A stretch of 64,000 bases of DNA, taken from positions 44,484-108,483 of the forward strand of contig JAAUQI010000009.1 in assembly GCA_012032345.1 (NCBI GenBank), given 5' to 3'. Made by a program: the position numbers and the translations under genes. The notes beneath the pieces were generated by a model, which was not told the origin of the DNA, did not search any database, and was given only the letters and a program-made list of their open reading frames with translations. The stretch comes from Leptolyngbyaceae cyanobacterium RM1_1_2 (GTDB taxonomy: Bacteria; Cyanobacteriota; Cyanobacteriia; Phormidesmidales; Phormidesmidaceae). Position 1 is the stretch's first letter. Each line of letters starts with the position of its first letter. Shown here piece by piece: positions 8,775 through 17,616 of the stretch.

Positions 8775-9134
8775 GTGGAGAAAAATAATTCTTCTGAGAG
8801 AGGAATTACACTGAGCTTTGGGCAAACAACTAGCAATGCAGTCATCTCTAAGGTGATCTTGTTGGTGCTGCTGGGGGGAGTGATAGGGCATTTTCAATCA
8901 AAAAATGCTCTCAGACAGCTTGAAAAGGCCGACAAAATTTCAATTGAAAGATGTTCTGAAGAAGTCTGTATCAACGAGGTTTCAGAATATAAAGATCTGC
9001 TAGCTTCTGACACAGACTACGCAAATCCTGTTTTTGCCATACCGGCTATGGCTATCGGTCTGCTGATCGTTTTCGGACTCTATGAGCTAGTGGCAATACT
9101 CATCGGGCTGATGGTCAAGAAAATTATCAGGTAG
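8775..9134 (+). CDS. Small two-helix membrane protein, unknown function
   Basis: 119 residues from a GTG start. Hydrophobic helices lie at about residues 22-40 and 84-113. Between them is a charged loop of about 43 residues with two cysteines (C60 and C65, CSEEVC), which could form a disulfide if periplasmic. A polar, Ser/Glu-rich N-terminus precedes helix 1. I do not recognise the family. The amino-acid composition and clean two-helix pattern argue for a real gene, against the overlapping minus-strand frame at 8574-8897. About 220 bp upstream separate it from the YHS gene, so it probably has its own promoter. Confidence 0.65.
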   Translation: MEKNNSSERGITLSFGQTTSNAVISKVILLVLLGGVIGHFQSKNALRQLEKADKISIERCSEEVCINEVSEYKDLLASDTDYANPVFAIPAMAIGLLIVFGLYELVAILIGLMVKKIIR

Positions 9135-9174
9135 TGTGCCTGAATTGACTGCTCAGCACTAAACACCTGAACTG

Positions 9175-9372
9175 TTAGTTAAAAAATAGCTCTCTCAGTA
9201 TTATTCCTATGCCAAGTAGTCCTACCCCTAAATCAAAAGCGTAAGCTAAGCCTTTGGCAGTTCCAAGGTTTAGTGTAAAAGAACCTAGAACCACATCGCC
9301 ACCGACCAATCCCACCATAGAAATAATTACTAAGATCAATCCTATTGGCAGTTCTGGGTTGTCTATTGGCAT
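9175..9372 (-). CDS. Small hydrophobic membrane protein, unknown function
   Basis: 65 residues, MPIDNPELPIGLILVI at the start, with two hydrophobic segments (about residues 9-30 and 38-60) and a Glu-Leu-Phe-Phe end. A longer frame from GTG at 9387 exists, but AAGGGAG sits 5 nt before the ATG at 9370-9372 and decides the start. The gene is convergent with the two-helix membrane protein (40 bp between stops). A MITE-like palindrome begins only 19 bp upstream of this start, so the element may supply or disrupt its promoter. Family not recognised. Confidence 0.6.
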   Translation of the reverse strand: MPIDNPELPIGLILVIISMVGLVGGDVVLGSFTLNLGTAKGLAYAFDLGVGLLGIGIILRELFFN

Positions 9373-9390
9373 CGGCACTCCCTTCACCTA

Positions 9391-9529
9391 AATTGACGGA
9401 CAAAACTCTTGAAATCCTTGTTCCGCTGTAGGTTAGGTGAAGCTCTGGCGCAACCCAACGAAGCCGTTATGGGCGTTAGGTTTCACTTTGTTTCACCCAA
9501 CTTAGTCGAGGAACTTTTGTCAGTCAATT
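9391..9529. mobile_element. MITE-like palindromic element, about 139 bp
   Basis: The ends are imperfect inverted repeats: AATTGACGGACAAAACTC on the left against AATTGACTGACAAAAGTTC (reverse complement of the right end). Inside are further opposed motifs (GTAGGTTAGGTGAA against CACCCAACTTAG), so most of the element can fold into one long hairpin. It has no coding capacity. The inner GTAGGTT...ACCCAAC type sequence resembles repeats widespread in cyanobacteria. No clear target-site duplication was found, so the exact limits are uncertain by a few bases. Confidence 0.6.
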
Positions 9530-9652
9530 AGCCCTTTACCTAGTACAGCTAGTCTACTACAGATAGTTAGGGCAGGGTGGACGGTACCTACCTGATAATA
9601 GATTCTATGGGCAGTGCGCACTAACGCTAGATCCAGAGACATCCCCACAAAA

Positions 9653-9682
9653 AAAGACCCGTTCAATTGTGAACGAGTCTTT
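9653..9682 (-). terminator. Rho-independent terminator of ftsH
   Basis: A 12-bp stem (AAAGACTCGTTC / GAACGGGTCTTT on the minus strand, one non-Watson-Crick pair) with a 6-nt loop, followed directly on the minus strand by a run of T. It lies 30 bp past the ftsH stop codon. Confidence 0.85.
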
Positions 9683-9712
9683 CAGGATCAAACAGCCTCA
9701 GGAGTCAGAATG

Positions 9713-11599
9713 CTAGATCTGATAAGCCATCTGCTCTTTATCAGGCAGGGTCGTATATTCAGAAACGATCTGGCGGAATTCATCCCCGTCTAGCGTTTCT
9801 TTATCAATGAGTAAATCTGCCAGGCGATCGATAACTACGCGGTTGTCGCGGACAATGCGCTTGGCGTCCTCGTAGCAATGCTCTACGATTGAGCGAACCT
9901 GAGCGTCAATCCGAGAGGCAATCTTATCAGAATATTCAGCTCGCGTCATCCAGTCGCGTCCCAGGAAGACTTCGCCCTGCTGGCTTTCCAACGAGAGCGG
10001 GCCTAAATCAGACATACCAAAGCGAGTCACCATCTGACGGGCCATATTAGTCACCTGCTGCAGGTCGTTGCCAGCCCCAGTAGTGACTTCTGCGTCACCA
10101 AAGATCACATCTTCAGCCGCCCGTCCCCCTAAAGCGCCCGTGATCCGAGCCAAAAGCTGTGCCCGCGAAATCAGCATCTGCTCTTCATTAGGCGTAAACC
10201 AGGTCAGTCCCTGAGCCTGTCCGCGAGGAATCAGCGTCACCTTCTGCACCGGGTCGTGGTCTTTGACCAGGGTGCCAATAATGGCATGACCAAGTTCGTG
10301 ATAGGCAATCAGGCGCTTACTCTTGCTGTCTACCAAAGGCGTACCCTCCATCCCGGCAATAACGCGATCGACAGCGTCATCGATCTCAAGCATCGTGACG
10401 GCTTCTTTGCGACGACGCGCCGTTAAAATAGCCGCTTCGTTGAGCAAATTGGCTAGGTCAGCCCCGGTAAAACCAGGGGTACGGCGGGCGATCGCTTCTA
10501 GAGAAATATCCTCAGCCAGCTTTTTGTTGCGGGCATGAACTTTAAGGACTGCTAAGCGGCCCTTAATATCCGGCGGATCAACCGAAATCTGGCGGTCAAA
10601 GCGACCCGGACGCAGCAAGGCAGAGTCAAGCACATCAGCCCGGTTGGTAGCCGCAATCACGATAATGCCCGTATTGCCCTCAAAGCCGTCCATCTCGGTC
10701 AGCAACTGGTTAAGCGTTTGCTCTCGCTCGTCGTTGCCGCCGCCAATGCCAGCGCCTCGCTGCCGTCCGACGGCGTCAATCTCATCAATAAAGATGATGC
10801 AGGGCGCGTTTTCTTTGGCTTTTTTGAACAGGTCACGAACGCGGGAAGCGCCTACGCCCACAAACATTTCCACAAATTCAGAACCGGAAATACTGAAAAA
10901 AGGCACTCCAGCTTCGCCAGCGATCGCCTTCGCCAGCAGTGTCTTACCGGTTCCCGGAGGCCCAATCAGGAGTACCCCTTTGGGAATTCGCGCACCCACA
11001 GCGGTAAAGCGCTCAGGCTTCTTCAAAAAGGTGACGACTTCCTGCAGCTCTTCCTTGGCTTCCTCAATCCCCGCCACATCATCAAACATGATGCCTGTCT
11101 TGGCTTCCATCATGAAGCGCGCTCTTGATTTACCAAAGTTCATCGCCTGCCCCGGCCCACCTGGGACATTGCTAGAGCGGCGGAACAAAAGGAACAAGCC
11201 CCCAATCAGTAAAACGGGAAACAGCAGATTGCCCAAGACGCCCCAGATAGCACCATCATTGCGCGGTGGGTGAGCATCAATGTTAATGCCCGCTTCCCGC
11301 AGACGGCCAATCAGCTCGGGCGCATTGCCCGGCAGGTCTACACGCCAGCGCTGTACCCGGTTGTCCAGCTCAGGATCAACCGCTTCAACAATAGCTGTGC
11401 GACCTCCCTCATAGAGATCAACTGAAGTGACTCGATCCGCCCCCAAATAGTCCAGGAAGCGCCCATAGGTCATGCGGGTATTAGCAGCGTTTTGTCCCAT
11501 GCTGGCGGCAGAGCCTGAGAAAGCCCCTTGCCAGAGGAAGAAGCCAATAATCAGTAGGGGTAGTGCCCACAGCAAGGCAACTCTCCAGGAAAATTTCAT
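9713..11599 (-). CDS. ftsH2: ATP-dependent zinc metalloprotease FtsH, FtsH2 (Slr0228) type
   Basis: Membrane AAA protease; in cyanobacteria the FtsH2/FtsH3 hetero-oligomer degrades photodamaged D1 in photosystem II repair. The start [16 protein letters not shown] is chosen because it matches the conserved N-terminus of FtsH2; a frame extending 27 codons upstream has no family support. It has two N-terminal membrane helices around a lumenal domain, Walker A GPPGTGKT near residue 213, Walker [12 protein letters not shown], the second region of homology with RPGRFDRQ, and the zinc site HELGH near residue 433. Length (628 residues) equals Slr0228. A terminator follows. The 5' region is about 400 bp without genes, suggesting its own promoter. 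Confidence 0.96.
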   Translation of the reverse strand: MKFSWRVALLWALPLLIIGFFLWQGAFSGSAASMGQNAANTRMTYGRFLDYLGADRVTSVDLYEGGRTAIVEAVDPELDNRVQRWRVDLPGNAPELIGRLREAGINIDAHPPRNDGAIWGVLGNLLFPVLLIGGLFLLFRRSSNVPGGPGQAMNFGKSRARFMMEAKTGIMFDDVAGIEEAKEELQEVVTFLKKPERFTAVGARIPKGVLLIGPPGTGKTLLAKAIAGEAGVPFFSISGSEFVEMFVGVGASRVRDLFKKAKENAPCIIFIDEIDAVGRQRGAGIGGGNDEREQTLNQLLTEMDGFEGNTGIIVIAATNRADVLDSALLRPGRFDRQISVDPPDIKGRLAVLKVHARNKKLAEDISLEAIARRTPGFTGADLANLLNEAAILTARRRKEAVTMLEIDDAVDRVIAGMEGTPLVDSKSKRLIAYHELGHAIIGTLVKDHDPVQKVTLIPRGQAQGLTWFTPNEEQMLISRAQLLARITGALGGRAAEDVIFGDAEVTTGAGNDLQQVTNMARQMVTRFGMSDLGPLSLESQQGEVFLGRDWMTRAEYSDKIASRIDAQVRSIVEHCYEDAKRIVRDNRVVIDRLADLLIDKETLDGDEFRQIVSEYTTLPDKEQMAYQI

Positions 11600-11996
11600 A
11601 GTCAGGTGGCCTCTAAAATCACGAACGAGAAATTGCTCAAAAACGGATTGATGAAATCCAAAAACCAAAAGTCCAGACAAAGCGCTTTTTTGAACTTTTT
11701 TTAGACGGGACGCGCGACCTCAACCAAAGGCAGGCGCGGGTTTTTCAAAAATTAGCTTAGTTTATGAGACCTATCTTAACCAAATTTAACGTATTTGTTT
11801 CAAGCAAATCAATCCTTGACCTGGTTGACGTGGCAGAGTAGCTACTTTTGTCTGCTTTTGGGTGGCTACTTTTTAGCTAGAGTCAGTGTTTTCAAGCCTG
11901 AGCGGGTTTTCTTGCCTGCAAAGGCGGCTTAAAGGATTTTAAGGATTTGGAAAGCATAGATAGTGGCTCTATTATGCGGGAAGACCTGGAAAATCG
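11600..11996. other. Intergenic region, 397 bp, ftsH leader and promoter side
   Basis: No gene seen. The part next to ftsH should contain its promoter and 5' leader. Around 11838-11875 two similar blocks (GTAGCTACTTTT and GTGGCTACTTTTTA) stand 20 bp apart. Near 11930-11948 GGATTTTAAGGATTTGG is a short tandem. Neither has a recognised function. Confidence 0.4.
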
Positions 11997-12482
11997 CTAA
12001 TCTGTCTGCCGGATAATGAGTCGATAAGGATAGTATTCCTCCTGTCGAAAGGAGCCTACCCAGACGTTGTAGGTGCCTGCCTGCCACTGGCCTGCAATTC
12101 GAGGATTGTGATCAGAGGCATCGTCGTTGCACCAAGTGCCTCCGGTTCCCTGAATAACCAGCGTTGTATCGCGCTGACTCGCCACCTGGATTTCTAGATC
12201 CTGAAAAAAGGCGTTCAGCCTCAACACATGATCGGGCTGTTCGCTAATAAAACCGTTGCAGGGGCCAGTAGGCGTTTGAGCTGTGTTGACCACTGTTGCT
12301 GCTGCTTTTGCGCCGCCGCTGACCCCGTTTTGCTGCACTGGATTGGGCGTAAAGTTGGGAGATAAGGTGATTGCTTCTAAGACACCGTCTGGATTGGCTA
12401 AGCCAGGTTTGGAGATTCCGAATAAAAGGCTCAAAAACGTGCCTAAAAGAGCAATCCGAATAATCACTGCCGAATTCTGCAT
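11997..12482 (-). CDS. Secreted beta-sandwich protein, PPC-like, unknown function
   Basis: 161 residues with a clear signal peptide (hydrophobic residues about 5-28, cleavage likely near GLANP). A Pro/Gly/Ala-rich linker leads to a C-terminal domain with two cysteines (C75 and C118) that probably form a disulfide. The pattern DTTLVIQGTGGTWCND followed by GQWQAGTYNVWVGSF is like bacterial pre-peptidase C-terminal (PPC) type beta-sandwich domains that sit in exported proteins. Family assignment is by eye. It stands alone, on the same strand as ftsH and gltX but separated from both. Confidence 0.7.
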   Translation of the reverse strand: MQNSAVIIRIALLGTFLSLLFGISKPGLANPDGVLEAITLSPNFTPNPVQQNGVSGGAKAAATVVNTAQTPTGPCNGFISEQPDHVLRLNAFFQDLEIQVASQRDTTLVIQGTGGTWCNDDASDHNPRIAGQWQAGTYNVWVGSFRQEEYYPYRLIIRQTD

Positions 12483-12648
12483 TGAGTTCAGCCCGTAGGT
12501 GATGTGAACTGTCAGTCTTGCGCTGACCTTATCTTTGTTTTAGTCAATTTACGGCCAATCTATTTGAGACAGTTAGCCTTAAAAAGATAGGCCATCTGGC
12601 TGACAAAAAAGTTCCCAGCAAACGGCAGTTTATAACTTTGCGTTGGGG

Positions 12649-14100
12649 CTAAGCGGTAGCCAGGGCGATCGCGGCCTGCAAGCGGGGCTGATCAAACCCT
12701 CGCTGATGCAAAATCAGCCAGGAATCTATCAGATCTGGGCCTTGCATATCAGCCATCAGGGCTGCTCTCAGCGATCGCATAATGAGTCCTTTCTTCACAC
12801 CCTGGGCCTGAGTCACCTGATCAATCAGGGTTTTAGCCTCTGCAATCGTCTCAAATGCAGGGGCGTCTTTGAGCGCCTCTAGCACGGCCTGCAGCACGGG
12901 AGCAACATCGGGTTGCTGGAGCTGTTTTTCAGCGGCCTCGCTGAAGGGCAGGGTTTCACTAAAGTAGAAATGACCCAGCTCAACCGCATCGGGTAGCCGG
13001 GTAAGGCTAGGGCCAATCAGGGCGGCGATCGCTTCTAACCAGTCTCGATCGGCTACTGGGTCAAATTTATAGCCAGCCTCTTGCCAGTAGGGAGTAATTT
13101 TTTCAATTAGCTCTGTAGGGGGTATTTCATGTAGATATTGGCTGTTGAGCCAGTCCAGCTTATCCCAGTCAAACTTAGCCCCAGCCTTGTTGACGCGATC
13201 GAAGCTGAATTTTTTTGCTGCTGCGGCCAGCGTAAAGCGCTCCTCTGCATCGGGTGGCGACCACCCCAAAAGCGTCATGTAGTTGTCGAGCGCCTCGGCA
13301 GTAAAGCCCATCTGCTTGAAGTCAAAGATGGAAGTGACACCGTCTCGCTTGGAAAGTTTAGCCCCGGCCTGATTCAAAATCAGGGGCGTATGGGCAAACT
13401 CAGGCACCGCTGCATCAAGCGCCTCGTAGAGCAAAACCTGCTTGGCAGTGTTGGCAATATGGTCTTCACCCCGAATGATGTGGGTGATTTTCATGTCGAT
13501 GTCGTCAACCACGACCGCCAGATTGTAGAGCGGCTGGCCGATAGAGTCACCAGAAGCCGCCCGCGCAATCACCATATCGCCGCCTAAATCGCTGCCCTGC
13601 CAGGTCATGGTGTCACGCACCAGATCCTTCCAGCGAATCGTGCGGCCATCCTCTATTTTGAAGCGAACTACCGCTGGGCGGCCCTCTGCCTCATAGTTAG
13701 CCTGCTGGTCTGGAGTCAAATGGCGATGCTGATTGTTATAGCGGGGTGCCTGACTTTTAGCTTTCTGGGCCTCCCGCATGGCGTCGAGTTCGGCTGGGGT
13801 GTCATAGGCCCGGTATGCTAAGCCTTTATCTAGCAGCGTTCGGATGGCGTCGCGGTATAGATCAAGCCGCTTAGACTGATAAAATGGCCCCTCGTCCCAG
13901 TTCAGGCCCAGCCAGGTCAACCCAGCCAGAATGTTTTCGGTAAACTCAGGCCGCGATCGCTCCAGATCGGTGTCTTCTACCCGCAGGATAAATTGACCGC
14001 CGTGATGACGGGCAAAAAGCCAGTTGAAAACAGCGGTTCTGGCGGTACCAATGTGAAGATTGCCAGTAGGACTGGGAGCGAGGCGAACGCGAACAGACAT
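12649..14100 (-). CDS. gltX: Glutamyl-tRNA synthetase
   Basis: Class I aminoacyl-tRNA synthetase charging tRNA-Glu, which in cyanobacteria also feeds tetrapyrrole synthesis through glutamyl-tRNA reductase. At 483 residues it is of usual length. The first signature [18 protein letters not shown] contains the HIGH motif, and GAKLSKRDG near residue 247 is the KMSKS equivalent. The C-terminal helical anticodon-binding region ends in a family-typical stretch around [15 protein letters not shown]. The tRNA-Asp gene lies 20 bp upstream on the same strand, so both may come from one transcript. Confidence 0.97.
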   Translation of the reverse strand: MSVRVRLAPSPTGNLHIGTARTAVFNWLFARHHGGQFILRVEDTDLERSRPEFTENILAGLTWLGLNWDEGPFYQSKRLDLYRDAIRTLLDKGLAYRAYDTPAELDAMREAQKAKSQAPRYNNQHRHLTPDQQANYEAEGRPAVVRFKIEDGRTIRWKDLVRDTMTWQGSDLGGDMVIARAASGDSIGQPLYNLAVVVDDIDMKITHIIRGEDHIANTAKQVLLYEALDAAVPEFAHTPLILNQAGAKLSKRDGVTSIFDFKQMGFTAEALDNYMTLLGWSPPDAEERFTLAAAAKKFSFDRVNKAGAKFDWDKLDWLNSQYLHEIPPTELIEKITPYWQEAGYKFDPVADRDWLEAIAALIGPSLTRLPDAVELGHFYFSETLPFSEAAEKQLQQPDVAPVLQAVLEALKDAPAFETIAEAKTLIDQVTQAQGVKKGLIMRSLRAALMADMQGPDLIDSWLILHQRGFDQPRLQAAIALATA

Positions 14101-14120
14101 AGTAGAAAGTTAGGTTTAAA

Positions 14121-14194
14121 CGGGCCTGACGGGATTCGAACCCGCAACTTCCGCCGTGACAGGGCGGTGCTCTAACCAATTGAACTACAGGCCC
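14121..14194 (-). tRNA. tRNA-Asp (anticodon GTC)
   Basis: 74 nt on the minus strand. The acceptor stem GGGCCTG pairs perfectly with CAGGCCC, followed by discriminator G. The anticodon arm is CCGCC-CTGTCAC-GGCGG with anticodon GTC. The T arm GCGGG-TTCGAAT-CCCGT is standard, and the D arm reads GTTCAATTGGTTAGAGC. The CCA end is not encoded. It precedes gltX by 20 bp. Confidence 0.96.
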
Positions 14195-14292
14195 CCGTTC
14201 GAGGCGATCTCTATTGTGCAGACAGAGATTGCATTCTGTCAAACATTTTTCTCAGGCTTGGGGGACTTCCTGGCTCAGACCCTGAATTAGCC

Positions 14293-15909
14293 TTAGCCAG
14301 CGTTGCCCTCTTGCCAAAACGGTTGGGCAAAGTTCACCAGCCACTCTTTAATAGAGTAAGTCGCCCGACAGTCATCTTCGTTATAGCGCAAAATCGCTTC
14401 CAGATGAGCGCGATCGCCCGACGCTAGCCAGTCATCGTACCAGCAGATAGACTGGGCACCATTGGCTCCTGAATCACGCCAGTTAAAGCCAATCCAGCGG
14501 GCAATGTGCTTGAGCGCGTAGCTTTCAATCGGCAGCGTCACCGCGTCAGTAAAACACTTATGCACGTCTACAAAGCGAGCCAGCAGGGGGCGGATTTCCC
14601 TCAGGGGCATGCCAAACTCCTCGGCCAGACGTCTCACTGTCTGAGCTTCGTAAGGACAAAAATGATAAATTGGCGCTTCTGGATACCGCTGAACCAGCGC
14701 TCTAAACTGCTCCCAGGCGATCCGTTCTTGATCGGGTTCTTCGGCCAGCAGGGCATGAAAGCTTTCGGTTCTTTGACGGCGATCGACGACTAAGACACCA
14801 TGCAGATAGACTAGGTTTTTATCAGGGGCGGCCTCAATGTCAAAGTAAAGCTCAATATCACCCGTAGGCAGATCTGTTGGAGCCAAGGGCAATCCGTAAA
14901 GGCTGTGAGCCGATATGCGGGCGATCGCCTTATTCATCAGAACTGCCTGAGCCTGATACACCAGTTTTTCGGCCACCTGCTCTCCAAAACCGGGTAGCGA
15001 GGTGAGCTGAGAGGGTTGAGCCTGAGCCAAGGCGCTGAGAGTGGTTAGATTCGCTGCTTGTAAGTGCGGGTACCGGGCTGGCGTCACACCAGGAATTAGC
15101 GAAAGATGGCGCTGTGCTCTGGCCTCCTGATGGCAGTAGCTAAACCAAGGGCATAAATCGCAGCGGCTGTGGGCAATAAAAACCTCTGGGATCTCAGTCT
15201 GCTGAAAAGTCTCAATACAGGACTTGAGCAGTACTTCCATACGCGGTAGCTGCTTGGGCAAATCGATTTCGTAGGCTTTACCGCTGCGCAGCATCAGCAG
15301 ACTGGCTTCAGGCCAGCGTCCCTGCACTTCAGCCAAAACATAGGCGTGAAAAGCCGCAATTAGCTGATACTCTAGCTTTGGTTTTTTACCAAACTTAATA
15401 TCTGCAGGGACATAGTGCCACCCGCCAAAATAGGCATTCCCTGGCTGCCGAATCAGTAAATCAGGGCTGCTCACCAGCCTCAGGTTTGGCGCGATCTCAA
15501 AAACTAGAACGCCCCGGCTGATGTAGTCAACCCCTTGTCGCATCAGTTGCTCAGTCGCCGCTGCCCGCTCTATGCGATCGGCTGCATCGGGTTCATGCAA
15601 GGGCTGATAGTCTTGCAAGACTTCTTGACGGTGTTCGGCACTGTCTTGCCTGAGCTTCAGCAGATAATCACTGGAAGAATCTCGTAAACTGGTGTCGCCG
15701 TACAAATCTAGAAATGCCCGCCGACCGCAGCGATGATACTGGAATAGCTGATTATCAGTAATCCAGCAGGGTTTGGCATCAGCGTTAATTTCAGTCGTCT
15801 GAAGATATCGAGGCAGCATCCTCGGTGGGGCCGAGGTCTGTCCCCCAGCTCCTGAGAAGTCGGGCAGGGGGTAGCTAGCAGACACTTTCTGTACTGTAAA
15901 AGCGAACAA
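14293..15909 (-). CDS. TM0106-family RecB-like nuclease with RNase H-like domain
   Basis: 538 residues; a family known as TM0106-type putative RecB nucleases, of unproven physiological role. The N-terminal half has a PD-(D/E)XK-type core (YVPADIKFGKK is the D-x-K element). A cysteine group follows (HSRCDLCPWFSYCHQEAR, near residue 250), recalling the Fe-S-binding Cys of Cas4/AddB relatives. A helix-hairpin-helix-like segment (LTSLPGFGEQVAEKL) comes next. The C-terminal part from IELYFDIEAAPDKNLVYLHG to NEDDCRATYSIKEWL is an RNase H/DnaQ-like exonuclease fold. The first 30 residues look non-conserved, so the Met before LPRYLQ is an alternative start. No Cas genes are nearby. Confidence 0.85.
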   Translation of the reverse strand: MFAFTVQKVSASYPLPDFSGAGGQTSAPPRMLPRYLQTTEINADAKPCWITDNQLFQYHRCGRRAFLDLYGDTSLRDSSSDYLLKLRQDSAEHRQEVLQDYQPLHEPDAADRIERAAATEQLMRQGVDYISRGVLVFEIAPNLRLVSSPDLLIRQPGNAYFGGWHYVPADIKFGKKPKLEYQLIAAFHAYVLAEVQGRWPEASLLMLRSGKAYEIDLPKQLPRMEVLLKSCIETFQQTEIPEVFIAHSRCDLCPWFSYCHQEARAQRHLSLIPGVTPARYPHLQAANLTTLSALAQAQPSQLTSLPGFGEQVAEKLVYQAQAVLMNKAIARISAHSLYGLPLAPTDLPTGDIELYFDIEAAPDKNLVYLHGVLVVDRRQRTESFHALLAEEPDQERIAWEQFRALVQRYPEAPIYHFCPYEAQTVRRLAEEFGMPLREIRPLLARFVDVHKCFTDAVTLPIESYALKHIARWIGFNWRDSGANGAQSICWYDDWLASGDRAHLEAILRYNEDDCRATYSIKEWLVNFAQPFWQEGNAG

Positions 15910-16105
15910 ACGGGTCGCTCTGAAGTGCGCTGGGTGGCAATGGCATAGACAAAGACAAGAACAGAACTAAGTTTGCCGTAATCACCGTTCCCTTTTAACG
16001 ATACATCATTCGTTTGACAATGCTGATTTCTAAACGGCTATTATTTGGCCCTAAAACACAGGTTAAAGTAAAAAATGTACAGGCTCACTGCCATTTATAA
16101 AAGCT

Positions 16106-17338
16106 ATGTCAGTTTCTTCTGCGTCTCTGCCAGGGCCTGCTATCACCAAAATTCATCGCCAGCAGTTTCCAGCGCTCCAAAACAAACGCTATTTCAACTA
16201 TGGCGGCCAAGGCCCCACTGCCCAAGCAGCGCTAGAAGCTATTCACGAAGCTCATCAGCAGGTGCAGCAAAAGGGGCCTTTTTCTCAAGAAGTAAATCAG
16301 TGGATTGCTGAGACAGCGGCTACAGCGAGGCATTGCATTGCAGTAGAGCTGGGAGTTGAGGCTGAGGCGATCGCGCTGACGGAAAATGTGACTGTGGGGT
16401 GCAATATTGCGCTGTGGGGAATTCCCTGGCAGGCAGGCGATCATATTTTGCTGAGCGACTGTGAGCATCCCGGCATTATTGCGGCGGCTCAGGAGATTGG
16501 CCGCCGTTTTCAGGTAGAGGTTGCGTTTTTTCCGCTGTTAGCTGCTGAGACTCAGGCAGCGGTAGTTGAAGCTCTGGCGCAGCATCTAACTCCCAAAACG
16601 CGGCTGCTGATCGTGAGCCACATTCTTTGGAATACCGGGCGATCGCTGCCGCTAGAGGAGATTGTAGCGCTCTGTCATCGCCACCAGCCTGAGCCAGTTT
16701 GGGTGCTGGTGGATGCGGCCCAGTCGGTGGGGGTGCTGCCCCTGGATTTGACAGCGCTGGAGGCGGACTTTTATGCGTTTACAGGGCACAAGTGGTGGTG
16801 TGGCCCAGCGGGGCTGGGGGGCCTTTATATTCGACCTGAGCTGCTGAGCTGGCTGCAGCCAACCTTTGTCGGCTGGCGCGGCATTACTTTAGATCAGACC
16901 GGTACCCCAACTGGCTGGAAAAACAGCGCCCAGCGCTTTGAAGTGGCTACCTCAGACTACCCGCTGTTGGCTGGCTTGAAGAGCGCGATCGCAATTCAAA
17001 ATCAGTGGGGAACGGCTGAGCAGCGCTATCAGCGCCTTTGTCAGCTGAGCGAACAGCTTTGGCAGCAGTTAGGTGAGCTACCAGCTATTAGCTGCCTGTG
17101 TCCGTCACCGCCGCCGTCTGGCCTCGTGTCTTTTCAAATTGTCTCAGATACAGGGCCAAATACGGGGCCAAATATAAGGCCAGACAAATCTCTGCAAATT
17201 CAGCTAGTGCAGCATCTGGAAAAACAGGGGCTATTTGTCCGTACTTTGCTGCATCCAGACTGCATTCGTGCCTGCGTACACTATCTCAGCCTGGAGTCTG
17301 AAGTGACACAGCTAACCGAAGCGATCGCGCCTTCTTAA
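16106..17338 (+). CDS. Class V aminotransferase (cysteine desulfurase / isopenicillin epimerase-like)
   Basis: A PLP enzyme of 410 residues. The PLP lysine is in FTGHKWWCGPAGLGG, and the preceding VLVDAAQSVGVLPLD holds the Asp that binds the pyridine nitrogen. The N-terminus YFNYGGQGPTAQAALEAI and the ALTENVTVGCNIALWG segment are typical of the class V group often annotated as isopenicillin-N epimerase or cysteine desulfurase. No active-site Cys in the SufS position can be assigned by eye, so the reaction is uncertain. A short tandem (TGPNTGPNIRPD) interrupts the C-terminal third. It stands alone. Confidence 0.85.
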   Translation: MSVSSASLPGPAITKIHRQQFPALQNKRYFNYGGQGPTAQAALEAIHEAHQQVQQKGPFSQEVNQWIAETAATARHCIAVELGVEAEAIALTENVTVGCNIALWGIPWQAGDHILLSDCEHPGIIAAAQEIGRRFQVEVAFFPLLAAETQAAVVEALAQHLTPKTRLLIVSHILWNTGRSLPLEEIVALCHRHQPEPVWVLVDAAQSVGVLPLDLTALEADFYAFTGHKWWCGPAGLGGLYIRPELLSWLQPTFVGWRGITLDQTGTPTGWKNSAQRFEVATSDYPLLAGLKSAIAIQNQWGTAEQRYQRLCQLSEQLWQQLGELPAISCLCPSPPPSGLVSFQIVSDTGPNTGPNIRPDKSLQIQLVQHLEKQGLFVRTLLHPDCIRACVHYLSLESEVTQLTEAIAPS

Positions 17339-17616
17339 CAGCCCCTCCCTGTGACACTGCACTCGGCACTGACTAGCCAACCCAGTGGCAGGGGCCGCTC
17401 ACCGCTAGAAGCCCCATTGCCCTTGGCTATGAATACCGCATCCAGGCGATAGAAGAACGGTGAAATTTTTGGACTAGCCAGAAGAGTCCTGTGTTTAGCC
17501 AGTGTTTTAACAGATGTGTTGGATTTAATTGTTACAAACAAACTGCTTTAAATACTCTACTCTATATCAAAAATTGCTCCTAGATTGAAGTGAAATCTGA
17601 CTGATAGGCTTTCTCC

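Noticed and set aside
8574..8897. Minus-strand open frame of 107 codons overlapping the two-helix membrane protein gene
   Set aside because: No recognisable domain, unusual His/Gln-rich start, and it overlaps a plus-strand frame with a much more protein-like membrane pattern.
10644..11273. Long plus-strand frame opposite ftsH (209 codons)
   Set aside because: It is the antisense shadow of the highly conserved AAA domain of ftsH; composition is Ser/Pro-rich as expected for reverse-strand reading.
11600..11680. N-terminal extension of FtsH by 27 codons
   Set aside because: The family start MKFSWR is internal to this frame and length then equals the characterised orthologue.
14250..15909. CRISPR locus suspected from the Cas4-like Cys cluster of the nuclease
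   Set aside because: No repeat-spacer array or other Cas gene is seen anywhere in the window.
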